A DNA stretch of 64,000 bases from Littorina saxatilis (Eukaryota > Mollusca > Gastropoda > Littorinimorpha > Littorinidae), in assembly GCF_037325665.1 (NCBI RefSeq), contig NC_090251.1, positions 23,090,398 to 23,154,397 of the forward strand. Direction: 5' to 3'. Below the pieces are notes generated by a model. It had not been told where the DNA came from and made no database searches. It worked only from the letters and a program-made list of their open reading frames with translations. Numbering within the stretch: the first letter of the stretch is position 1; each line of letters begins with the position of its first letter. This document shows positions 1 to 10,635 of this stretch, in pieces. A program made the position numbers and the translations under genes.

Positions 1-230
1 CAGAAATGCCCATGGGCTTGTTTGGAAGTACAACCCTTTTTCGTTGTTGTACAGGCCATGTGTGCGTTTGTTGATCGTTCTCCTTCCCAAACCTGACATA
101 ACAGACAAGAAAAAAATATTGCCCATACGTCTAGAATGTATCGGAAAGATTGCCGTATCTGTCTAGGCTTTACACAGATTAGGTGCAGTCTTTCTCTTGG
201 TTACTAACAGCTATCGTATTTTCAGCGTAG

Positions 231-327
231 CGATAGGGTCGGATATTTTGACGACTGAGAACAATCATAATACGCCGAATCGAAGACGAGGCGTTATTTA
301 TTTGTTCGAGTCAAAATTGCCCTATCG
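231..327. repeat. small fold-back (hairpin) element
   Basis: CGATAGGG at the left end is matched by CCCTATCG at the right. Just inside, TTTTGAC pairs with GTCAAAA, and an inner ATAATACGCC pairs with GGCGTTAT. The whole stretch can fold into one interrupted hairpin. No coding capacity. It looks like a miniature inverted-repeat element, family undetermined. Confidence 0.5.
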
Positions 328-1099
328 TAAATCCGAAAACAGAATAGCGTTTATATTGCTATTCTGACCTAGGTACATGGTTATACACTTGCAAAATGAA
401 AGTTTTTGCTTCGATGCAGTTGTTTTCTGACGAGAGCAGACGAAATTTCTTTGCGCACTCATGTTAGTGCGCATTAAAACTTTTCTGCCCTTCTCTTCAA
501 AGGTGGATTTAAAAAAAATCAATTTAGCATATTGACGTGCGCGTCACTTACAATAATTCAACAATTCTCATTCTGCAATGCAAGCAGCCAGGCAACAAGG
601 AAATTCCCATACTGCACAGAATACAGCAGGGCTATGGATATTTGACAAATGTTTAATTTAAAGGATGCTCTTATTCCGTGTAAACAACTGAACAGACCAG
701 TGGTAGTAAACATGATGGCTTATTCCAGAAGAAGTGTAGCTTTAACATGCTGTGCCACGTAAACGACCCATTATTTCTATTTGAAGACATGTATTTGCTT
801 TCTAAAGGGTCGTCCTGACGCCGAAACAAAAAACAAGATAAAGACAAGACAGCTTTTTTTCTCAATGACTCCACCATGAAATTGTGCCCTTTTACTTTGT
901 GTATGGGAATGATTTGAGTTTGACCGTGAAGTTGAATGCAATCATGATGTTCCGAATGACGTTCCGGGTGGTGCCTGAAAAGTGACAGCTATGCCGTGCA
1001 ATTGTTATTAAGATAAGAACAGCTGACGACCTGATACAACCAAACAAACTGTACTTCCACAAGTCATGCACGTGTAGATCGCACCACAGTGTGACTTGT

Positions 1100-1155
1100 C
1101 ACACACACACACACACACACAGGCACACACACACACACACACACTCACTCACACA

Positions 1156-1196
<41 letters not shown>
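1100..1196. repeat. (CA)n microsatellite
   Basis: Nearly pure CA dinucleotides with a few CT interruptions. The translated reading frame across it is an artefact of the repeat. Confidence 0.95.
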
Positions 1197-1198
<2 letters not shown>

Positions 1199-1303
1199 CT
1201 CTTGTAGTAAATACAATTAAAACAACCTCCATTGTTCAAATTATCCAGCATTCTTCCTTTACCGTTCGACGTTCACCCTATCAGGAAAAAACAAAGTACA
1301 AAC

Positions 1304-1513
1304 CAAAGTGGTCAGCAAAAAACGCCATGTGCCAATTCCTGGGATGTATTATGGCCCCACCAGCTTCATAGTCTTGACCATCAACGTTGACCAGTGCCAG
1401 GCGACCCCCGACCCTCTGGGGTTCAAAGATGTCCACGTGTAGCGGCTTGTCTCCCCACAGCTGTCTCAGGTAGTACGCGGCACTGGTGCCCGATAGGCCT
1501 CCACCGATGATTC
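1304..1513 (-). CDS. isolated exon of a second prenylcysteine-oxidase-like gene (FAD Rossmann exon)
   Basis: The 210-nt exon encodes an FAD-binding Rossmann start with the glycine motif GIIGGGLSGTSAAYYLRQ, the glutamate-containing end of the second strand (HVDIFEPQRVGGRLA) and [14 protein letters not shown]. It aligns residue for residue with PCYOX1 exon 2 at 16875-17081, with one extra codon, and keeps the same phases: 2 nt completing a split glycine codon at the start and 1 nt left over at the end. It is preceded by AG with a poor pyrimidine tract and followed by GT (GTTTGT, weak). An in-frame ATG lies just upstream of the acceptor, so a start without signal peptide is also possible. No stop interrupts it. 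No partner exon was found to the left (downstream) within the window or convincingly to the right. It is either one exon of a tandem paralogue leaving the window or a duplicated relic exon. Confidence 0.7.
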
Positions 1514-1739
1514 CTGCAGCCATTTCATTTCCTGTCATACTTTATCTTTATCGTCCCATGGCTGGGAAATTCGGGTCGCTTCCTTTCGGTGGAAACCAAG
1601 CAGTAATAATAGTCGCGCTGCTGAGACGTGTGTACGTGTCTATAGGTGTAGCTAGCCACCTACATTCATGTTATTGCAGAATGACCCAAGTCTTTTACAA
1701 GTCACAGCGGGGTTGAGACATTGATATCTTCTCTGAGTC

Positions 1740-1815
1740 ATGTCCATCCAGGCCTGGATTCGAACCTGTGATCAGAGGATATTCGAGTGCTCTACTAACT
1801 GAGCCACCAGACTCC
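1740..1815 (-). mobile_element. SINE head fragment (tRNA-like)
   Basis: On the minus strand the sequence reads GGTGGCTCAGTTAGTAGAG followed by an anticodon-arm-like stem and CAGGTTCGAATCC, which are the A box and B box of a tRNA-derived promoter. The arms are imperfect and there is a SINE-type continuation, so this is a SINE 5' part rather than a tRNA gene. Confidence 0.6.
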
Positions 1816-1964
1816 CCCCCTCCCCTCCCCATCCCCCACCCAGAATAATTATGTATAGAACGCGTGGCGGACATTCTGCATGTACTTTGCTTGCATCAGG
1901 CACAGTAGATTCAAACTTATTTTGCATTGCATTAAAAATTCATTTGCATTCATTTTCAAGAACA

Positions 1965-2704
1965 TTAAAGGCACAGTAAGCCTCCCGTAAACCATCACAG
2001 AGCTCCCCGAGCGTCTAAATACAGTACAAGCATACTTCCATTTGAACGCTCACCGAACGGGAACATCCTGGCTGCTTTCTGTCGAGCGTGAGACATTTTC
2101 CAAGAATTTATTTTCGTGGACTTGGCCCTGAAGAACAATGGCGCCTCGTTTTTGCGCTAGACCTAACTTTTAAAATCTAAATAATAAATTGACAGCTTGT
2201 TACACAAACATTCTTTAATCATAAAAGAATTCGTTTTTCATCAAGACAAGATCAGAACAATTCGAAGTTGTGAAAGTTTAAAAAAAGAAAAGCCCGGAAG
2301 CAGGGTCACGCAAGGGTCGTAGCAGACGACGGCCCGGTTTATCAGTGCAAATCGCCGTTCCTCTCAACAGTCAAAAGCCATCGCTAGAGTTCTTGTGAAC
2401 CACAGCCGTTGTTTCGTGCATAAAAAACGTGCTATTGTAGATAAGCTCACGTCGAGTCGCATTCAAATGACTAACTATGACGACTGCATTGTGAAAAGGG
2501 GGAAAACTGGATCACACGGGTTCACGATGGCTCAGGGGTAAGATAAACCACGCAAAAATAAATTCTTTGAAAATTGTTCGCTCTTTACGGAGGGCACCTA
2601 GGATGTTCTCAATTGGTGAGTGTTTAAATGAAAGGGTGTTTGTACTGTGTGTAAAAGCCTGACCGTATCTGTGATGGTTTACGGGAGGCTTACTCTGCCT
2701 TTAA
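1965..2704. mobile_element. TTAA-flanked DNA transposon derivative with ~200-bp inverted repeats
   Basis: TTAA occurs at both ends (1965-1968, 2701-2704). Directly inside lie AGGCACAGTAAGCC on the left and its inverted match GGCTTACTCTGCCT on the right. The similarity continues through CCGTAAACCATCACAGA and, less perfectly, for about 200 bp inward on both sides. The middle has no transposase frame. TTAA duplication is known for piggyBac, Kolobok and Sola3 elements. The AGG start and long inverted repeats suit Kolobok better than piggyBac, but that is only a guess. Confidence 0.75.
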
Positions 2705-3892
2705 ATTCTTTAGTGCTACCCAATAATGTAAGTCACAACACCAGATCACAAGAGCTCCGACTTGAGGGTATAAGCGTACGGCCTTTACTGACCTCTAGAT
2801 CTAGAATGTTTGTGTCAGTCTCCTTTCCAGCGCCAGAATGAGAAACCGCAACAGTTCAGTGCTTTTAAATACTTGGGGTCCAAAACTATAGCCAAATAAT
2901 TACCTTCAGCATCTTTGTCTTTTTTTTTAACTTTTGTGTGTGTCTTTTTTGTCAAGAGAGAGAGAGAGAGAGAGAAAGCCGTACATGAAAGATTACATGA
3001 CGTCGCTAACATGAAAATGCAATGTGAATGTGCCAATGACACTGCCAACGAATCACAAAGAGATACTGACCACATTTACAAGTTTCATTCGCTTCTGTGC
3101 CAGTATGTAGGCTTGCGTGTAACACCGGCAGCAGCTTGCAGGAAGCCTTGGCAGCGTTCCACTGAAGCATGAAACTCAGTACTGGGGTGGAAAACATGGC
3201 GGAAACTGGTCCCTCCCCACTGCTTTTGACTGCAGTGTCCCTCGCGACAGCGCCCGTAACTCTCATTCGTTTGTTATCCAGACATGTGAGAGTTATTGTA
3301 CCTGATCTCGCGATGGCGTCAAATTTCGAAATATAGCTAAGAAAGAAATGCATGTGCCTAGTTTCATAAGACATGGAAGGGAGAGGGGCGTGAAATACGG
3401 GTCAGGGTTTTTCTACGATCGTGCACCGTACTGTAGTTCTGATGTACTGGCAAAGCGGCTTTCTCTTCGATCTGTCGTCTGCTTTAAAGTTAGATCTACA
3501 GTTTTAGGCTTGACCACAGGTACGCTAAATACGGTGAGGAGGACGGAAGCATACATGTACAGTAGCCTAAGCAAAGCAATAGCACACCTAATACGCGAAG
3601 CTGATAATACCTTCCATCGCTTATCAAGGATTGGGTACACCATCACAGATCTGTCCAGCCTTTTACATTGTCGAGTATGCGCATCCTTCCAAATCAAATG
3701 GACACATACAAAAATTCAGCAACGTTGATGCTAGCTGTTCAAAGCAGGTTTTTGGTGTATTTATGTGTTTGTTTGTGTGTGTGTTTTGCTGAACTAATTT
3801 CACAAAATTAACATGGTTGTCATGATCATTTACAAAATAAATTAAGTAGATGTGCAACGCCAAGGCACTGCATACCCCAGCGAAAGACAAAC

Positions 3893-3898
<6 letters not shown>

Positions 3899-3943
<45 letters not shown>

Positions 3944-4337
3944 CTCTCTCACACACACACGAACACACACACACACACCAAGTTACACACGTACACACAT
4001 ACACACTCACTCACACGCACTCACTCACTCTCTCACACACACTTCATACACACAAAACACACCCCCATACGCACATATAGACAGACGGACATACACACCT
4101 TTACAAACAAACACACATACACACACACATACACTTACGCACACGCACAAACACACACTCACCCACCCACTCTCTCTCTCTCTCTCTTTCTCTCTTATAC
4201 AAACAGACACACACCCACACAAACACACACAGATGTACGCACGCATGTACGCACGCACACACCCACAGACACACAGACACACACACATTGACTCACACAA
4301 ATCTCATACACACAAAACACACACTCATACGCACATA
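3899..4337. repeat. compound (CT)n/(CA)n microsatellite
   Basis: A run of CT dinucleotides is followed by CA-rich sequence with interspersed ACGCAC and CT blocks. A CA-rich stretch beginning near 4067 (ATACGCACATA then ACAGACGGACA) recurs at 4647 on the other side of a SINE insertion. Reading frames here are repeat artefacts. Confidence 0.9.
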
Positions 4338-4646
4338 CACGGTTGGCCTAGTGGTAAGGCGTCCGCCCCGTGATCGGGAGGTCGTGGGTTAGAACCCAGG
4401 GCGGGTCATACCTAAGACTTTAAAATTGGCAATCTAGTGGCTGTTCCGCCTGGCGTCTGGCATTATGGGGTTAGTGCATGCTAGGACTGGTTGGTCCGGT
4501 GTCAGAATAATGTGACTGGGTGAGACATGAAGCCTTTGCTGCGACTTCTGCCTTGTGTGTGGCGCACGTTATATCTCAAAGCAGCACCGCCCTGATAATT
4601 ATGGCCCTTCGTGGTCGGCTGGGTGTTAAGCAAACAAACAAACAAA
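4338..4646 (+). mobile_element. tRNA-headed SINE with (CAAA)n tail, inserted in CA repeat
   Basis: It begins with a tRNA-like head (GGCCTAGTGGTAAGGCGTC, then GTGGGTTAGAACCC as B box), has a body ending CTGGGTGTTAAG and a CAAACAAACAAA tail. TACGCACATA is present immediately before (4328-4337) and after (4647-4656), a 10-bp target-site duplication as expected for LINE-mobilised SINEs. The head and body differ from the other SINEs in the window. Confidence 0.85.
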
Positions 4647-4656
4647 TACGCACATA

Positions 4657-4775
4657 GACAGACGGACACACACACCTTTACAAATAAACACATATACACA
4701 CTCATACACACACAAACATACACACAAACTCATGCACACACACATTCACACTCTTTCTCCCTCTCTCTCAGTCTT

Positions 4776-4857
<82 letters not shown>
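4657..4857. repeat. (CA)n-rich microsatellite
   Basis: CA-rich sequence with a CT-rich interruption, becoming nearly pure CA from about 4780. Confidence 0.9.
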
Positions 4858-4858
<1 letters not shown>

Positions 4859-4974
4859 GGTTCAGTTGAGTTTTCATTTAATCCAACACCAGTCAAACAG
4901 AGGCACATAAAAAAAAAGTTAAGATCAAAAAAAAATTTCTTCATCATCTTACAATACTGATGTTTTCTGAGACT

Positions 4975-4975
4975 C

Positions 4976-5007
<32 letters not shown>

Positions 5008-5046
5008 AGAGCGTTTGCGTGTTTGTCAGCGTGTGTGTGACTGTGT

Positions 5047-5079
<33 letters not shown>
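4975..5079. repeat. (GT)n-rich microsatellite
   Basis: GT dinucleotides with GCGT interruptions. Its strand sense is opposite to the CA block ending 120 bp upstream, so the two blocks could pair as a large hairpin. Confidence 0.9.
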
Positions 5080-5081
<2 letters not shown>

Positions 5082-6129
5082 TGCAGCACATGGTTTGTCT
5101 CAATGAAGTCTCAAGAACAATAACACAATAAAAAGAACAATACCGACATAGAATAACAATAACTGACTACAAACAAACTTTCTGGGCACAGCTTGCAACA
5201 GACAGATTTCAAAAGATTTGCCTAATCATACATACAGTACACTTACTTCCTTTCCAAGCAGTCGATTTGTAAATTATGCAAGCAACATGGGGTAGCTTAT
5301 AACACCTGAGCTGACTAAAAGTGCTTTGCTGAGAGAATGAACATCATTTCACACATCTACACACATCTACACACACACACACACACACTTACACTCTGAA
5401 ATTTGTAATGCCACAACTGCAAACATTTTGATAAGACATAAGTGTTTAGCCCAGCAGTATTCCTCGAGTTCTACAAAAAACACTTCCCCAAACAAGACCT
5501 AGAACCATCAAAATTTTTTCCTGAAAGTCATACTGAATACAACAGATATAAACCTCTCCCGAAAGTCATACTGAATACTGAACAGATATGAAGACACAAA
5601 ATGAGAAGAAGAAAAAAAATCACCAAAAACAATATTAAATGCAAGATACAGTTTCCAACAAAAATTAAAACATTTAACCTTTGCCGTGCTTCCTGGGTTC
5701 ACCTGTACCCAGAGACACACTAAAATCATTGTAACTCTGGAACCATTAAAGGTATCGTTTTGAAATTTTAAGTATCTCTCACACACCTAATTTGCTCTCT
5801 GTCTGCAAATTTTTAGTGTGTACATGACAAAACATTAAAATTAATTGATTATGATAATTTACATAAACACTACCGATGGCGCGGGTTCACACAAACCCAT
5901 ACTTTTAAAGAGAAGTAGTGATTGTAACTATTCCTCTGCCAACGGCGCGGGTTCTGCTACACCCATAATTACCAAAGCCGCGGAACAGTGTCTGTCTGCC
6001 TGTTTCTCTACAAGAGACTGTCTGTCTCTCTGTCTGTCTGTCCGTATCTCTCTGTCTGTATGTCTGTTGTCAGTTGCTCTGTCTGTCTGTCTGTCTGTCT
6101 ATCCGTCTATCTGTCTATCCGTCTATCTG

Positions 6130-7290
6130 ACTGTCTGTCTATCTGACTGTCTGTCTCTGTCTCTCTCTCTTAGTCTCTCTCTCTGTCTCTCTCTCTTAGT
6201 CTCTCTGTCTGTCTCTCTTTCTTAGTCTCTCTCTTTCTTAGTCTCTCTATCTCTCTCTTTCTTAGTCTCTCTCTCTCTCTCTTTCTTAGTCTCTCTCTCT
6301 CTCTTTCTTAGTCTCTCTCTCTCTATCTTTCTTAGTATCTCTCTCTCTTTCTTAGTCTCTCTCTCTCTTTCTTAGTCTCTCTCTCTCTTTCTTAGTCTCT
6401 CTCTCTCTCTTTCTTAGTCTCTCTCTCTCTCTTTCTTAGTCTCTCTCTCTCTCTTTCTTAGTCTCTCTCTCTCTCTCTTTCTTAGTCACTCTCTCTCTCT
6501 TTCTTAGTCTCTCTCTTTCTTTTTCTTAGTCTCTCTCTCTCTCTTTCTTAGTCTCTCTCTCTCTCTTTCTTAGTCTCTCTCTCTCTCTCTTTCTTTGTCT
6601 CTCTCTCTCTCTTAGTCTCTCTCTCTTTCTTAGTCTCTCTCTCTCTTTCTTAGTCTCTCTCTCTCTCTTTCTTAGTCTCTCTCTCTCTTTTTTAGTCTCT
6701 CTCTCTCTCTTTCTTAGTCTCTCTCTCTCTCTCTCTTAGTCTCTCTCTCTCTCTTTCTTTGTCTCTCTCTCTCTCTTTCTTACTCTCTCTCTCTTTCTTA
6801 GTCTCTCTCTCTCTCTCTTTCTTAGTCTCTGTCTCTCTCTCTTTCTTAGTCTCTCTCTTTCTTAGTCTCTCTCTCTCTTTCTTAGTCTCTCTCTCTCTCT
6901 CTTTCTTAGTCTCTCTCTCTCTCTGTCTTTCTTAGTCTCTCTCTCTCTCTCTTTCTTAGTCTCTCTCTCTCTCTTTCTTAGTCTCTCTCTCTCTTTCTTA
7001 GTCTCTCTCTCTCTTTCTTAGTCTCTCTCTCTCTCTTTCTTAGTCTCTCTCTCTCTTTCTTAGTCTCTATCTCTCTCTTTCTTAGTCTCTCTCTCTCTCT
7101 TAGTCTCTCTCTCTCTCTCTCTCTCTCTTTCTTAGTCTCTCTCTCTCTTTCTTAGTCTCTCTCTCTCTCTCTTTCTTAGTCTCTCTCTCTCTTTCTTAGT
7201 CTCTCTCTCTCTCTCTCTCTTTCTTAGTCTCTCAGTCTCTCCCTCCCCCTCTCCCTCCCCCTCCCCCCCCCTCTCCCTCCCCTCCAAGAA
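6130..7290. repeat. ~1.1 kb polypyrimidine minisatellite, unit about (CT)4-8 TTCTTAGT
   Basis: Dozens of imperfect units of CTCTCTCTTTCTTAGT type with variable numbers of CT. The plus strand is almost free of purines apart from the recurring AG and the minus strand is almost pure purine. Reading frames on both strands are artefacts. It lies wholly inside the TTAA-flanked element. Confidence 0.95.
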
Positions 7291-7355
7291 GTCAGTGAAG
7301 GGAGAAACTCGATGCACACACTGAAGTAGCGCTGTGGGTTTCCCTGAACCCACCC

Positions 7356-7490
7356 CGTCGTTAGAGAAATAAACGGTAAAAACCCTCTTTGAAATGTATG
7401 GGTTCAGACAAACCCGCATCGTCGTTAGAGAAATAAACGGTAAAAACCCTCTTTCAAATGTATGGGTTCAGACAAACCCGCATCGTCGGG
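7356..7490. repeat. 64-bp tandem duplication
   Basis: Two units starting CGTCGTTAGAGAAATAAACG at 7356 and 7420 differ at a single visible position. A third start (CGTCGGGCG, 7484) follows. Each unit contains the GGGTTC...AACCC palindrome found near both ends of the surrounding TTAA-flanked element. Confidence 0.85.
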
Positions 7491-8086
7491 CGTGTGTAGT
7501 CAAAAGCGGCATCCGGCAAAGGTTAAATCCTCAAGAAAAAGGAATTAAATACCAAATAATCCAAAAGGTCCAGAAAGACATACATACAGCAGATGATGGG
7601 TTTTTTTCTCCTTTTTTTTTTTTTAATTAGAAGCTAGTCATGAAAAAAGGACAAAAGTCTCACTACTGTATGAAAAAGTTATGGCATAAGGCCAGTGTCA
7701 GTATATTACAAGTCATTGGAAAAATTCAACATAAAATCATGGGTCATTTTTAATATAATTTTATTCCACTCTTGACCAGTATGTCAGATGCCAAAGAGGT
7801 CACTTAACCAACTTTCAGGAAAAATGACAGGTCATTTCAAGATGTAATGCACCCATGACTAATGACTGAGCTAAACCCACGACCAAAAACGGTCAATCTG
7901 TATGAAATGCATTCCTAAGTTAAGCACCTTGTTGAACTGAAAACCAAATTGCACTTACGCACACATGAAAGGACAATAAATACAGGCAGGCAGACATATG
8001 AAATCCCACACAAAAATGAACACAAACACATTTTCTTCATTTGAACTCACTCCATTCATGTATGCCAATATCATTTTATCTTCACT

Positions 8087-9365
8087 CATGAAACCAGTAG
8101 ATTGAAATTATCAATAACCAAAGTAATGATGAAACCAGTAGATTGAAATCATCAATAACCAAAGTAATGATGAAACCAGTAGATTGAAATCATCAATAAC
8201 CAAAGTAATGATGAAACCAGCAGATTGAAATCATCAATAACCAAAGTAATGATGAAACCAGTAGATTGAAATCATCAATAACCAAAGTAATGATGAAACC
8301 AGTAGATTGAAATCATCAATAACCAAAGTAATGATGAAACCAGTAGATTGAAATCATCAATAACCAAAGTAATGATGAAACCAGTAGATTGAAATCATCA
8401 ATAACCAAAGTAATGATGAAACCAGTAGATTGAAATCATCAATAACCAAAGTAATGATGAAACCAGTAGATTGAAATCATCAATAACCAAAGTAATGATG
8501 AAACCAGTAGATTGAAATCATCAATAAGCAAAGTAATGATGAAACCAGTAGATTGAAATCATCAATAACCAAAGTAATGATGAAACCAGTAGATTGAAAT
8601 CATCAATAACCAAAGTAATGATGAAACCAGTAGATTGAAATCATCAATAACCAAAGTAATGATGAAACCAGTAGATTGAAATCATCAATAACCAAAGTAA
8701 TGATGAAACCAGTAGATTGAAATCATCAATAACCAAAGTAATGATGAAACCAGCAGATTGAAATCATCAATAACCAAAGTAATGATGAAACCAGTAGATT
8801 GAAATCATCAATAACCAAAGTAATGATGAAACCAGTAGATTGAAATCATCAATAACCAAAGTAATGATGAAACCAGTAGATTGAAATCATCAATAACCAA
8901 AGTAATGATGAAACCAGTAGATTGAAATCATCAATAACCAAAGTAATGATGAAACCAGTAGATTGAAATCATCAATAACCAAAGTAATGATGAAACCAGT
9001 AGATTGAAATCATCAATAACCAAAGTAATGATGAAACCAGTAGATTGAAATCATCAATAAGCAAAGTAATGATGAAACCAGTAGATTGAAATCATCAATA
9101 ACCAAAGTAATTATGAAACCAGTAGATTGAAATCATCAATAACCAAAGTAATGATGAAACCAGTAGATTGAAATCATCAATAACCAAAGTAATGATGAAA
9201 CCAGTAGATTGAAATCATCAATAACCAAAGTAATGATGAAACCAGTAGATTGAAATCATCAATAACCAAAGTAATGATGAAACCAGTAGATTGAAATCAT
9301 CAATAACCAAAGTAATGATGAAACCAGTAGATTGAAATCATCAATAACCAAAGTAATGATGAAAC
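8087..9365. repeat. 41-bp minisatellite, about 31 units
   Basis: The unit GATGAAACCAGTAGATTG plus AAATCATCAATAACC plus AAAGTAAT is repeated head to tail with only rare point variants (CAGCAG for CAGTAG twice, AAGCAAAG for AACCAAAG twice, one ATTATGA). Homogeneity this high points to recent expansion. GATGA and TCATC within each unit can form a small stem. No long reading frame. Confidence 0.95.
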
Positions 9366-9421
9366 AATAATCCCAAAACAGATAGACTGCAAACGTTATT
9401 TCCAAAATTCAGAATCAAAAA

Positions 9422-9674
9422 ACAAGAAATGTAGGTTATTGGAACGTTTAATTATTGACAAAACAAAACATTACATTTACAGTGCGTCGACCCTGAGGTT
9501 TTTTTTGCCGGCATTTTGCAAGCGAGATTCATCAACGCTTTTTATATAAGTTCATGATTTGTATCACAAGTGTCTGTCTGTCCGTCTACTTAAAAGAAGA
9601 CTGGGTCGACGTACTATAAATGTTACATTTTGTTTTGTCAATAATTAAACGTTCCAACTACCTACAATTCTTGT
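9422..9674. mobile_element. ~250-bp TIR element (MITE)
   Basis: About 70 bp at the left end (GTAGGTTATTGGAACGTTTA and onward) is repeated inverted at the right end (TAAACGTTCCAACTACCTAC), including a GTCGACC core near the inner edge of both arms. No coding capacity and no clear target duplication. Confidence 0.75.
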
Positions 9675-9761
9675 GGGTTTTTTTTTATTGATCCAACAGA
9701 TGAGAATTTAGAAGAAAGAGTAGATGGTACACAAGCAACAAGAAAGTTCCATTTAGAGGAA

Positions 9762-10044
9762 AGGGCGGGGATGTAGCTCAGTCGGTAGCGCGCTGGATTT
9801 GTATCCAGTTGGCCGCTGTCAGCGTGAGTTCGTCCACACGTTCTCCTCGGTGTCCGAACACCCCTGTGTGTACACGCAAGCACAAGACCAAGTAATCCAT
9901 GTCAGAGTTCGGTGGGTTATAGAAACACAAAAATACCCAGCATGCTTCCTCCGAAAGCGGCGTATGGCTGCCTAAATGGCGGGGTAAAAACGGTCATACA
10001 CGTAAAAGCCGTGGGAGTTTCAGCCCATGAACGAACAAACAAAC
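9762..10044 (+). mobile_element. tRNA-headed SINE, internally shortened, (CAAA) tail
   Basis: The head GGGCGGGGATGTAGCTCAG with GGATTTGTATCC anticodon-like stem matches the heads at 25494, 47760 and 60016. The body ends in GTTTCAGCCCATGAACG and CAAACAAAC. AGAGGAA flanks both ends (9755-9761, 10045-10051). Compared with the copy at 25112-25494 it lacks internal segments and its B box is damaged. Confidence 0.8.
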
Positions 10045-10635
10045 AGAGGAATGGTAACAGGTTCCTTGTATCGTTCTGCCTTGCATAAACTGAAACCACA
10101 CTAGTGCGGGACACAGAAAGGAAGAAGGTGAAGCAGACAGTCTGAGAAATCAAATAAAATTTAAAAGGCACACTCCTTCCTGTTTAAACAGTTCACCTCA
10201 CCGTCTCAGATCTGACCATCCCTCCACTTGGTCGATTATCAAAAATCAACACCCTGACTGCTTGCTAGTGGCTTTTACAAAATCAATTCATTACAAAAAT
10301 CTCTGCACAGAGAGCGCCCAGGCTGTTCATTTTTGGTATGTGACCAAGTGGAAGAATGGTTTTATCCCGGGAAGAAGCCTGGCCAGTTCTGAGACAGTGG
10401 GACCAACTGTTTACACGGGATGGAGTGTGCCCAACAAAGGGGTATTTTTTCTTTAAAAACAAGGCTACATTTTCTTCTTAAAAAGTCTGGTTGCATGATA
10501 CAACTACCATCTCTTTTTATCTGAAAACACTTCTGTCGCCACCATCAAAATGATTGACAATGCAAGCACATAGCAAACACACCCCTTTCATCCATATCCA
10601 CATCAAAGCCTCTTCAACATCCTGTCACATCAAAT

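Larger units (their letters stand above)
1..1303. other. left-edge stretch without a recognised gene
   Basis: No coding exon could be supported here. If the PCYOX-type exon at 1304-1513 belongs to a real gene, its downstream exons should lie to the left of it on the minus strand, but none of the minus-strand reading frames in this stretch resembles the next PCYOX1 exon. It holds a short fold-back element (231-327) and a CA-rich microsatellite (about 1100-1196). The rest is unremarkable AT-rich sequence. Confidence 0.5.
5674..7526. mobile_element. TTAA-flanked piggyBac-like non-autonomous element carrying a pyrimidine array
   Basis: TTAA at 5674-5677 is followed by CCTTTGCCGTGC. At the other end GCATCCGGCAAAGG is followed by TTAA (7523-7526). 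The inverted CCTTTGCCG termini plus TTAA duplication are the hallmark of piggyBac-type elements. Just inside each end are short palindromic modules of the GGGTTC...AACCC kind (5693, 5882, 7338, 7403, 7467). The centre is taken up by a CT-rich array. There is no transposase. About 1.85 kb in all. Confidence 0.65.
1514..10635. other. gene-poor, repeat-dominated 9 kb
   Basis: Between the paralogue exon and the PCYOX1 stop codon I can support no coding exon. The first exon of the paralogue could hide here, but I could not find a signal-peptide exon with a matching phase-1 donor. Named repeats (listed separately) fill about half of it: TIR elements, (CA)n/(CT)n blocks, a CT array, a 41-bp minisatellite and SINEs. 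The stretches 2705-3890, 5080-5670, 7527-8085 and 10052-10635 show nothing I recognise. The last of these presumably includes the PCYOX1 3' UTR. Confidence 0.6.

Noticed and set aside
3852-4373. 173-codon open frame and similar long frames rich in His-Thr or Ser-Leu
   Set aside because: They are translations of CA and CT dinucleotide repeats, open in several frames at once.
7132-7419. Arg/Glu-rich reading frame on the minus strand
   Set aside because: Product of the polypyrimidine array, with no non-repeat protein similarity.
8087-9365. CRISPR array or snoRNA cluster
   Set aside because: The repeats are contiguous with no spacers, the context is eukaryotic, and no D box accompanies the ATGATGA word.
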